Position numbers and translations under genes: made by a program. A stretch of 64,000 nucleotides of DNA from Sordaria brevicollis (taxonomy: Eukaryota; Ascomycota; Sordariomycetes; Sordariales; Sordariaceae), in assembly GCA_033439795.1 (NCBI GenBank), contig JAUTDP010000008.1:434001-498000 (forward strand), read 5' to 3'. The notes beneath the pieces are model-generated. The model made no database searches. It saw nothing but the letters and a program-made list of their open reading frames with translations, and had not been told where the DNA came from. Below, piece after piece: positions 55,897-64,000 of the stretch; position 1 is the stretch's first letter; each line of letters starts with the position of its first letter.

Positions 55897-58800
55897 ATGC
55901 CAACACATTGTCCTCAAAAGATCACTATGAACAGTACCGAGGATGAATTGGCGAAGGCGGCAAGAAAGCTGGGGGGAATGGGAGTTGAAGAATCTTATCA
56001 CGACCCCGCTTCACGATCACGACCACGGTCAGCATCACGATCAAAATCACCATCACGGCCACGTCCACGGTCTTATTCTGCATCACAGTCACCGGCATTG
56101 AACCAAGGACGATTCCGCTTACCGGTTGCACCACCACGAACAGCCTCCCCAGACTCACCAGACTCACCAGCCACCACCGAAGACGACGACCAACAACAAC
56201 AACCACAACAAGTCTGCCCCTCCTGCCTCGACCTCTCCTACCCCCTCTTCCGCGCTTTCGACTCTCACCCTCCAATCCTCAATTCCTACTCCCACACCCA
56301 GTGTTCTACTTCTCCCTCTCAACCGCACACCTCCGACCATGGCAGCCAATCCGAACCACCATCCGGATCTCCAACAACCCTCCCACCGCGTTATCTTCTC
56401 ATAGAATACCACGATCTGTTGCAAACTTCTTCCTTTTCGGAAGAAGGGTCAGGTCCAAAATGTCTCTACTGCCCCCTCCTCCACAAAGCAATAACCCTCT
56501 TCTGGGACGACGACCCATCCTCTTATTACATCTCCAAAGCCCCCGTTGCCGACGCCCGTTCCTTTCGACGGATATTATGTCTTGTTCAACAACCCGCTGC
56601 TTCTCACCCTGGTGGTGTCCATAATGTCCCTGGTGTCCCTGGTGGTGGTGGTGGTGGTGGTGGTGTAGACGAAGGTCACCCCGGTATGGGTGAAGGGGCT
56701 GAGGTCATTGGAGGAAAAGGGACCGGGACGGCAACAGGGACAGGGACGACAACAGCGACAGGGACAGGTACAGGAACAGGGACGGCAGGACCAAAAGGAG
56801 GAACACTCTCCCTCTTCAAAGCTCTGCTCTACGACGACTACCCCGACGCTACCTTCCCTCATGCCTTGACTGTTAGAGACTCAACAAGTCGGATCGAGTT
56901 TTATTGTGATGAGTGGGATTTGGTTGACCTACAGCGATCTGCGGAGGGGAGGAAAGGAGTAAAAGAACAAGGGCTCGACGAGGACAATCAGCAATTGAAG
57001 GGTGGTGATAATCCAGGGTTGGTTTTTGAAGATGGAAGTAAGGACACCGCCACAGACATGGTTGATGATGGATGGACTGCCGAAGAGTGCGGGGACGCGG
57101 AAGAACTAAATGCGAGCAGTAAAGAGGATGGCGACGGGAGCAGGAAAGTGGAAGATATGAGCGAAGGCAATAAAGACGGTCAAGCCGCGAAAGGGAAGGA
57201 AACTCCAACACCAACATCACAACCACCACACCCAGCAATCGCCTTCGCCTCCCACGTCCCCTACGCCATCACCCTCGACCGCGTCGTCAAACTAACCACC
57301 CGCTGGCTTTCCGTCTGCGACTCTTCACACCCCAAGTGCGCACCAGAACCTCACCAGCTCCCGCGCCGTCTTCTCGACTTACACTCCGGCGTAAAACTCA
57401 TCGACACAACCACAAACCCCACCATCAACACCTCACCCCTTCCACCCTACATAACCCTCTCCCACTGCTGGGGCATCCCCACCCCCTCCTCTCCTCCCCT
57501 GCTCACCACCACCGTTTCGACTCTCTCTGCCCACTTATCTCAGATCCCTTGGTCCTCCCTCCCATTGTTATTCCGTGACGTCATCCAGCTAGTTCGTTCC
57601 TTAGGAGCTCGCTACCTCTGGATCGACTCCCTCTGCATCCTCCAAGACTCCGAAGAGGATTGGTTAACCGAATCCACCAACATGAGTTCTATCTACGCGC
57701 ACGCGATGTTGAACGTGGCGGCTACGGCGCAGAGGGATGCCAGTGTTGGGTTGTTGAGGAGGAGGTTTCATGGGCAGGGGTTTCGAGACCTAAAGATGTC
57801 TGTCTCTGCTAGTGGGACGACGGCTGGGAAGGGAGGGTCGATGCAGCCTATGGATACGGTGGAGATTGGGAGGTTGGGTCTACCGGAGGGTAGAGGGGAG
57901 GTGCCGGTTTATGCGAGAATCGGTCACGAAAGAAGTCATGAGACTCTGTTTGGGGAAGTGGAATACTTCCGCACTCCCAAGGAACCCATCTTATCGAGGG
58001 CATGGGTCTTTCAAGAGCGGTTACTCAGTAGACGAACCCTGCACTTTGGAAGCAGTGAAGTCCTCTGGGAATGCAGAAGCGGATGTTTCTGCGAATGCGG
58101 CGGCATCGAAAGAGGGCACGTGTTGAGTGTGCGAAACCTCAACAACAACGCTGCAGCACGATACAGGGCGCCCGGGTCAAGCAAAAAAGAAGATGTACTG
58201 GAGAGTTCAGGCCTCCTAAGTCCGCCACTGCCCTTATCGAGGTCATCGACTTTTGAGAACGGGTCATCACTTACCTGTGGGACGATTCCAAAGAAGGTGC
58301 TCTTTGCCAATCTCACATCTGCCTCCCCTGAAACGACGGGTAGCCGCCTGCTACATGACTTTTTCCTGCGCTGCGTAGAGGAGTACTCGTTCCTTTCACT
58401 AACCAAAGAACTGGACCGGTCCTTTGCGCTAGCAGGTATCGCAAAACAAATTCGCTCTCTCCTGTCACCTGATGACCGCTATCTAGCCGGCCTGTGGCTG
58501 CACGATCTACCGAGGGCCCTGCTTTGGCAACCCTACCGACACAAAAAGGTGCTGAGAGCGGGTGACAACATCCCTACTTGGAGCTGGATGTCAAGGTCTT
58601 GCTACCCTGTGGAAAACATATCGGGGTATGGTAGGGGCAGAGGAGCGCCGACGGCGAGCAAGTGCTCAGCCCGTTATGAACACATCACGCGCTCGGGATA
58701 CGAGTTTGAACTCGATGATCGACTGGAGGTAGACATCGACCCGGAGAAGACGTGGTGTGAGTACGAAGGAGGGAATGAGTTTGGAAAGCCAAAAGGCGGA

Positions 58801-59223
58801 CAGGTTACGTTGACGGCAGCATGTCGTTGGGGAGTCGTTTGGACAACGGGCACCACAAGAAGAAGTAATGAATGGACGGGTAGGAACAGTCTCGTCGTGG
58901 CGGTCCAGTATGACAATGGGAATGGGGGAGAGGACAGCGGTGATGGCGGGGAGGGAGTGTTGATACCCATGGCACCGGATTGTCCGAGACAAGAAGACCC
59001 TAAGAGTGTGGCGCTTTTGGAGAAAGTCTTGGTGGTGCTGTTCGGAGGAAGAAAGGTGGATAAGGAAATGGGAGGATCGGATGCGGATGGGCCGCAGTTC
59101 TTTCTGGCGTTAAGGGAAGTGGAAGGGAGGGAAGGGGTGTTTCAGCGGATTGGGTTTTTGGAGTCAGAATGGAGGGTTGATTTGTTTGACAATGCCGGGG
59201 TCAAGACCATCACCCTGGTTTAA
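55897..59223 (+). CDS. HET-domain (heterokaryon incompatibility) protein, 1108 aa
   Basis: One exon; a second in-frame ATG at 55927 (MNSTEDELAKAARK) is an equally good start. Residues about 40-80 form an Arg/Ser-rich stretch (SRSRPRSASRSKSPSRPRPR). Two CxxC pairs follow (CPSCLDL, CLYCPLLHK), then Gly/Thr low-complexity sequence. The HET domain starts near residue 514 with PYITLSHCWGIP and shows LPLLFRDVIQLVRSLGARYLWIDSLCILQDSEEDW, STNMSSIYAHAMLNVAAT and, near 695-720, SRAWVFQERLLSRRTLHF, all hallmark blocks in order. A C-terminal region of about 380 residues follows. Family role: HET proteins trigger non-self recognition and cell death in filamentous fungi, or act in related signalling; most members are uncharacterised. 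The RS-like N-terminus is not typical. Confidence 0.92.
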   Translation: MPTHCPQKITMNSTEDELAKAARKLGGMGVEESYHDPASRSRPRSASRSKSPSRPRPRSYSASQSPALNQGRFRLPVAPPRTASPDSPDSPATTEDDDQQQQPQQVCPSCLDLSYPLFRAFDSHPPILNSYSHTQCSTSPSQPHTSDHGSQSEPPSGSPTTLPPRYLLIEYHDLLQTSSFSEEGSGPKCLYCPLLHKAITLFWDDDPSSYYISKAPVADARSFRRILCLVQQPAASHPGGVHNVPGVPGGGGGGGGVDEGHPGMGEGAEVIGGKGTGTATGTGTTTATGTGTGTGTAGPKGGTLSLFKALLYDDYPDATFPHALTVRDSTSRIEFYCDEWDLVDLQRSAEGRKGVKEQGLDEDNQQLKGGDNPGLVFEDGSKDTATDMVDDGWTAEECGDAEELNASSKEDGDGSRKVEDMSEGNKDGQAAKGKETPTPTSQPPHPAIAFASHVPYAITLDRVVKLTTRWLSVCDSSHPKCAPEPHQLPRRLLDLHSGVKLIDTTTNPTINTSPLPPYITLSHCWGIPTPSSPPLLTTTVSTLSAHLSQIPWSSLPLLFRDVIQLVRSLGARYLWIDSLCILQDSEEDWLTESTNMSSIYAHAMLNVAATAQRDASVGLLRRRFHGQGFRDLKMSVSASGTTAGKGGSMQPMDTVEIGRLGLPEGRGEVPVYARIGHERSHETLFGEVEYFRTPKEPILSRAWVFQERLLSRRTLHFGSSEVLWECRSGCFCECGGIERGHVLSVRNLNNNAAARYRAPGSSKKEDVLESSGLLSPPLPLSRSSTFENGSSLTCGTIPKKVLFANLTSASPETTGSRLLHDFFLRCVEEYSFLSLTKELDRSFALAGIAKQIRSLLSPDDRYLAGLWLHDLPRALLWQPYRHKKVLRAGDNIPTWSWMSRSCYPVENISGYGRGRGAPTASKCSARYEHITRSGYEFELDDRLEVDIDPEKTWCEYEGGNEFGKPKGGQVTLTAACRWGVVWTTGTTRRSNEWTGRNSLVVAVQYDNGNGGEDSGDGGEGVLIPMAPDCPRQEDPKSVALLEKVLVVLFGGRKVDKEMGGSDADGPQFFLALREVEGREGVFQRIGFLESEWRVDLFDNAGVKTITLV

Positions 59224-59956
59224 TTAAGGGCGAAATCACGGCGCGATGTCCGGGCAGGAACCGGCGTCTAGTGGGGCCGGTGTGGTTATGTGGGGCCGGG
59301 GTTTCGGAGGTTGGTGGGTCCAGTCGTCCGGAAGGTCTATCTCGGAGCCGGCAATTAGAACGAAGTCGGAATGATTGCATTGGCTCATCGGTCATCTTCT
59401 CCCTTTAATATCAGTAAGCGAAGGCTTTTATCGTTGCCGACCTGCGGATTTCTCGATGCCCTGCCATTGTTTTGCCATTTCTTCTTTCCGGAGCTCCGAT
59501 GGCGAACATTCTCAAATGTCTCCGACAGACTCCGTCTAGATCGATCGCTGTTGTACAGCCAAGACTTTTAAGATCAGGAACTAAAGGCTTTCTTTGCCGC
59601 ATGGCCAATTGAGACTTGGTGTGTGGATAACACGTTGCATCACCAGCGTTTTGGTGTCGCTGTTAAACTCAAGGCTGGTTATCGTCGACAGGGTTCGCCA
59701 TAACGCAAAAAGTGCGAGGGTCCGCAAGAGAATACGACGGTAAAACAGACCGAGGCGAATCATCAAATGCCAACGCAAGATGGGTCCCAATGGAATCAGA
59801 AGACTGGTATAAAAGGGGAAGGGTAGAGTTGTGATTGTGGGATGGTCTTCTTGTAGCCAAATCGCTCCCAGTTGAAGAACTTTCGTCCACAACTCACCTT
59901 CTCGAGCATCCAAGTTCATTTCCAGCTCCAACCCCGTCTCAACACCTACCCTGAAC
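59224..59956. other. Intergenic region, 0.73 kb
   Basis: It holds the 3' side of the HET gene and the promoter of the dehydrogenase gene. No gene; a strong TATA box is listed separately. Confidence 0.5.
59808..59815 (+). promoter_or_regulatory. TATA box of the SDR gene
   Basis: TATAAAAG, a near-perfect consensus, lies 149 bp before the ATG at 59957, with a CCCAAT sequence about 20 bp further upstream. The leader after it is CT-rich. This is the clearest core promoter in the window and suggests regulated expression. Confidence 0.6.
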
Positions 59957-60939
59957 ATGGGCGGCGACAACACGCAACCCAACCAGCTTGTCTGGCTCAT
60001 CACCGGCTGCTCTTCTGGCTTCGGCGCTGAGTTCGTCCGCCAGCTCCTCTCCAGCGGCGACCTCGTCATCGCCACTGCCCGCAACACCGCCAAACTCTCA
60101 CATCTCCAAGAAATTCCCCATTCCGAGAACCAACTATCCCTCTTCCAACTCGACGTCACCCACTCGCAAGAGTCTCTCAACGCAACCGTTGCCGAAGCGA
60201 TCAAGGTCCACGGGCGGATCGATGTCTTGATCAACAATGCCGGTTACGTAGCCTTTGGTGGTTGGGAAGATTTGGGCTACAAGGGATTCGTCAAGCAATT
60301 TGAGACGAACGTATTCGGGGTGTTGAAGGTGACCAACGCTGTGCTGCCGCACATGAGAAAACGAAAGAGCGGATCGTTGGTGTTTATCAGTTCGTCTGCT
60401 GGGTGGAAGGGAATGCATTTTGCGGGGGGTTATGTGGGGAGCAAATTTGCGCTTGAGGGTATGTTTTCCTTTTCCCCTTTTCCCGTCCCTATCCTGCTGG
60501 AGAGACACAATTTACCGACAAGACGCTGATAAAATGAAAATGAAACACAGGCATGGTCGAATGCCTTGCGCAGGAAGTCGCACCGCTTGATATCCGCACC
60601 TTGATCGTCGAACCTGGCGAGTTTCGCACACCAGTGCTGTCAGAGGGGAAGATGCTCGGCAAAGTGTCAGGAATTGAGGACTACAAGGAGGCCTCAGATG
60701 ACATGAAGCGCTACGCTGGCAGTCATGACTCGCAGCAGAGAGGTGATCCGGTCAAGGCTGTCAAGATCACATTGGATGTTGTCCGTAAGTCCCTCGTTGC
60801 TGATGCCGACTGGGAGAAAGTCTTGAGATTGCCGTTGGGGCCGGATTGTTACGAGATGATAAAGCAGAAGTGCGAAGACACTTTGAAGATGTTGGGCGAG
60901 TGGGAAGGAGTGACCAAGAGTACTGATTTGGATGCTTGA
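59957..60939 (+). CDS. Short-chain dehydrogenase/reductase (classical SDR), 296 aa
   Basis: Two exons, 59957-60458 and 60551-60939; the donor GTATGT and acceptor CACAG keep frame. The cofactor loop TGCSSGFG (residues 16-23), NNAG (93-96), the catalytic Ser in ISSSAGW (145-147) and YxxxK (Tyr159, Lys163) are all present. An Arg after the second strand (ATARN) suggests NADP(H) preference. In the family these enzymes oxidise or reduce alcohols and carbonyls, using Tyr as general acid/base. The substrate loop has no telling feature, so the substrate is unknown. There are no pathway neighbours: a HET gene lies upstream and a membrane protein downstream. Not obviously part of a biosynthetic cluster. 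Confidence 0.93.
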
Positions 60940-61568
60940 GAGGCTGGAGTAGATTGTATGCGAGTGTTTCTGAAATCGGCTTTTCGTCTTTTGTCGAGGA
61001 AAATTGCCTGATGGGTCCGTCTCGGTGCCAAATGCCATCTTCCGACTGTGGGCGCCACAACTTGGATGCCAGCTGAAGACAGCTCAAGCGCCAGGAAACG
61101 TGGCACAGTCGCCGCGGACTGTGACTTTCTGTACATCGGATTTAGGTTAGCAGACTGGAAAAGCAGGCAGCCACTTAAATCTTGTAGGACTTACCTGAAC
61201 TCTGGAGACTAGTGAGATTTTTGCTTCCCTTTGGGTGCCAACAACCAACAACCGGCTGAGTGAGACCGACGCCGTGGCCATACATGTTGCCAAGGTGTCA
61301 GACGGCAGCCCGTTGGTGTTTCCATTCGCTCGGGACGCGCGTGGGATGTGGTGGCTGACGGATTTAGGTTACAGATGTCGTCGGATTTGGGTCGTGTAGG
61401 GCTGAGTCGGCTGCCTGGTATCTGTCGGTTCCAGGGTCAATGGAAACTGGTATAATGCCTGCTTTTCCCCGCGCTCTGTTTCCCTTGGCTTGTCTGTCCC
61501 CCGGATTGTCGGAAATTATCTCAACCCTATTTAAAGTCAGTCAGTGTTCATTCAAGACGTATTCCGCC
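60940..61568. other. Intergenic region, 0.63 kb
   Basis: No gene, RNA or repeat recognised. A TATTTAAAG near 61,528 could serve the membrane protein gene downstream, although it lies only about 40 bp from the proposed ATG. Confidence 0.45.
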
Positions 61569-62049
61569 ATGATCCCCATCCGCCCGGTCATGATAACGCC
61601 GTTTTCCCCAATGAAGAGATCAACCTACCAGAAGATGGGACACCTCCACACGACCGTCTCACTCCGGCTGGGCAGACTTTTACAACTGGGTCTGCTCCTC
61701 ATTAGCTTGATCGCCGTTGGTTTTGTCGCTTGGTCCGTCGGTCAGACATTGCTAGACGGGTCGGGAATGTCGAGATATGTGTCATGGGAGAGTTTGAAGC
61801 AATTTGACACGCATGGTTTGAGAGTTTTGGCAACATGGGGAGCGATACTGGGTGGTTTCATGTGGTTCTCGTAAGTCAGCCGCCGGCCGTTGTTTCTTCC
61901 CCCTCCAAGCGTTCAATTTCGCATCGCTAATGACAACCAGGAATTGGATGGAAAGAGTCATCGTTGGGCTGGTATTGGGCAGAATGGTGTCATCTGGACG
62001 GGAAGATTGTGGTCAGACGAGTGGCAGGAATGACCGCGGGTCTCGGTGA
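61569..62049 (+). CDS. Small two-helix membrane protein (136 aa), hypothetical
   Basis: Two exons, 61569-61870 and 61941-62049; donor GTAAGT, a GCTAATGAC branch site and acceptor ACCAG are excellent, and joining them extends WFS into NWMERVIVGL. An upstream in-frame ATG at 61440 would add 43 residues, but a TATTTAAAG lies between, so I chose 61569 (MIPIRPVMITPF). Residues about 35-57 (LGRLLQLGLLLISLIAVGFVAW) and about 85-108 form two hydrophobic helices. The tail is short, polar and basic. No family recognised. It is the last gene before the RIP-mutated zone, so the 3' end might be truncated or altered by mutation there. Confidence 0.55.
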
Positions 62050-63190
62050 TGGGCGGAAGGGACCAAGGATGGGAAAGACATTCGAGGCTGGAACTGTGGG
62101 AATGTTGGTGATGTAAGCCGATTTATCGAACCATCATGCGGGATTGAATGGTGGTCGTTTCCCTGACAGAGGTGCATATGTACCGACAGTACCGTGACGC
62201 ATTTTACGAATCATGACGAGAGATGGCCGGGAGCAGTCGTAACTTCCTTATCTACCGTAGAAACTCGCGAAATAGGCAATAAGTCCGGTGGTCCTAATTT
62301 ACTGAAGTCTGGCATATAGAGGTAGGTTACTGCCTGGCTCAGCCCGCGTTTTATATAAGTAAATGTATATACGTTAAGGCGGAGGGAATTGTATTTGGTC
62401 GGGACTAACCGATTTGAGCCGTTTCTATTATATTATACTCGGAGGGATTTGTTCTATTTTATTGGGGAGATTAGTATAATTTTTCTTCCTCTTTTAAACA
62501 ATTATTTTAATTATAGTATAATTATTTAGATTTTACCCCTATCTTTTTTCCTTATCTTTTTACTTTAATTATAATATAACGTAACGCTATAGCTCTATAT
62601 TTCGAGAAATTAAGAATTTTTATTAAGTATATTTTTATTATTTATAAATAAATAAAGGAAATAAAATATTTAAAATAAATAAGGGTAGTATTAACGGCTT
62701 TTAAATATTATAGATAATTTTTATAATTCGGGCTAATTTAAAGAAGGTCGTAATTACTTCGTCGTCCTTCGAATACCGTTATCCCCTAATATAAAGGAGG
62801 GATTGAGCCTAATAGATTTCGAAAAGTATATTTATTATAATTGGGTTTGTAAGCGAAGCTATAATATTATTAAAAACTTTATTAGGTTTAGTATTAAGGT
62901 TTATTATTATATTGCGGATTTTAATAAATATTGGGAGAAGTAGGATAACCGTTTAAAGATTACGAGGTTTTAGTAGGAAGGTTTTATTATTATTTTTCGT
63001 TATTAAAACGATAAAAAGGGGGAGGAAAAGGGGGAGGAGGATTATATAACCGATGGTAATAAATTTATTAAATAGGGTAATAATATTAATAAAAATAATA
63101 AGGAATTTTAATTATTTATAATTAAACGGTTAGTTATTATTATTATTATTATTATTATTATAATTCGTATACTTTTAATTTAACCGTTAA

Positions 63191-63330
63191 TGTCATGGGG
63201 CTACCGCCCGGGTATGGAGTTCTAGTCATAGCGACTAGAGCGTGGCTGTACGCCCCGCTTCGACGCCCCAGCGTAGCGGTACGTACTCTACCCTCCCGCC
63301 TCAAAACCTCGCCGCCAATAGGTCCGCTTT
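63191..63330. other. Unmutated GC-rich island within the RIP tract
   Basis: It begins TGTCATGGGGCTACCGCCCG and retains several CpA sites that the surrounding DNA has lost. The TGTCA start and position just upstream of a degenerate gag-like frame would suit the end of a long terminal repeat, but no matching second copy is in the window. A later insertion is the other reading. Confidence 0.45.
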
Positions 63331-63440
63331 ATAATTAGAGTTTTCCTCCTTTATAAAATTTTAATATAATTATAATAATTAGTACGTATATTAATTATAC
63401 TTCCCTATTATATTAGGTTCTATTAATAATAGACCTAATA

Positions 63441-64000
63441 GAATAGGACTACCTTAAGGTAGCGTTAAACGTAGAGGGGCTACCGATTAATTTCGTCGTA
63501 ACCGCTACTATAAGAGAATATTAATAATATTAATAATTTTAATAATAATAGTAAATTATTTAATAGGCTATTTATTAAGCCGTTTAATAGGCCGTTTAAT
63601 AAATTGTTTAGTAAGTTGCGTAATAGGTTACTCTCCCCTAATTATCCCCCGAAGAAACCGCCGCCGCGCTCGCCGTTATTTTAACCGCTAAGACTAAATA
63701 GGCCGCTTAATAAGTTGCTTAATAATTTAAATAAAACCCCTTACCCTTTATTATTAATAAGACCGCTGTAATTATTTACGACGCTGCCGTTTAGAAAGCT
63801 ATTAAAGAATAATAAAATAAATTCGAAGTTTTTCGTAGAGAAAAACGCAATTTCGCTCTCGAGTTCTTTATTAATGAAGAATTTATTTAAATAATTAAAG
63901 GCGCTATTTTTTCGATAATAGGCCCGATTCCCTCCCCGACGATTAATATTAGCCCGAATATATTAATTATTATTAAAGAAAGCGCTCCTTATATAAAGGG
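63441..64000 (+). pseudogene. RIP-destroyed Gln-rich retroelement gag-like frame
   Basis: In the frame starting 63441, 32 stop codons occur up to 63,890, and every one is TAA or TAG; none is TGA. TAA and TAG are what CAA and CAG (Gln) become when the C of CpA is changed to T. The stops cluster where a Gln-rich coil would lie (63,522-63,626), while ordinary codons such as GAA, GCC, CTC and CCC persist between them. The frame runs to the window edge. A fungal LTR-retrotransposon gag is the likely origin, judging from the Gln-rich composition; no protease or polymerase part is visible. Inactive. Confidence 0.7.

Larger units (their letters stand above)
62341..64000. repeat. RIP-mutated, AT-rich transposon remains (continues past window)
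   Basis: Base composition changes sharply at about 62,341: CpA almost disappears, TpA and runs of TAA/TTA/TAT dominate, and GC survives mainly in CpG- and GpC-containing words. That is the expected result of repeated C-to-T change at CpA on both strands (RIP in Neurospora). The source was a repeated element. Its right part reads as a former gag-like frame (see 63,441-64,000). A 140-bp normal-composition island lies within it. Such tracts are usually DNA-methylated and heterochromatic in Neurospora. Confidence 0.9.

Noticed and set aside
59957..60939. SDR as part of a biosynthetic cluster with the HET gene
   Set aside because: SDR genes are common and nothing else nearby is biosynthetic; adjacency alone is not evidence.
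1..64000. Dispersed 5S rRNA genes, expected in Neurospora
   Set aside because: I looked for the conserved internal control and end sequences on the plus strand and found none; a covariance-model search would be decisive.

Overview
The window is a stretch of filamentous ascomycete chromosome, most likely Neurospora or a close relative in the Sordariales. The signs are short introns with GTAAGT/GTACGT/GTATGT donors and CTAAC-type branch sites, recognisable fungal orthologues (HAS1 helicase, PFKFB, HET domain, a PaxU/TMEM53-type protein), and a right edge (about 62,341 to 64,000) that is extremely AT-rich, almost free of CpA and loaded with TAA/TAG. That is the signature of repeat-induced point mutation (RIP). 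Intron boundaries below were worked out by eye from splice sites and reading frame.

Layout. (1) 1-14,859 is an accessory-looking block: a minus-strand metallo-beta-lactamase-fold protein with a very long C-terminal extension that runs off the left edge, diverging from a plus-strand row of a beta-propeller lectin-like gene and two giant intronless genes (1395 and 1241 codons) of unknown function. (2) 16,634-25,188 holds a small Cys-containing protein, a DUF829/TMEM53 family protein and a three-KH-domain RNA-binding protein. (3) 28,877-36,398 holds a secreted aspartyl protease with a broken frame, the HAS1 ribosome-biogenesis helicase and a small secreted Cys-containing protein with a minisatellite in its intron. 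(4) 36,399-41,779 has no gene but contains two short inverted-repeat transposons (MITE-like), one with an 8-bp target duplication and internal telomere-like repeats. (5) 41,780-43,295 is 6-phosphofructo-2-kinase/fructose-2,6-bisphosphatase. (6) 44,832-53,518 is a giant coiled-coil gene interrupted by one in-frame TAG. (7) 53,519-55,896 contains a third, pogo/Fot-like MITE. (8) 55,897-62,049 holds a HET-domain gene, a short-chain dehydrogenase/reductase and a small membrane protein. (9) The right end is RIP-mutated transposon remains with a 140-bp unmutated island and a 560-bp frame whose 32 stops are all TAA or TAG.

How the parts relate. Most genes look like independent eukaryotic units with their own promoters. 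TATA-like boxes lie roughly 120-145 bp upstream of several start codons. The exception is 1-14.9 kb, where four unusual genes sit together and the two largest lack introns. I read this as a candidate functional cluster, possibly of bacterial ancestry, and it is the best candidate here for an undescribed system. Its function cannot be read from sequence alone.
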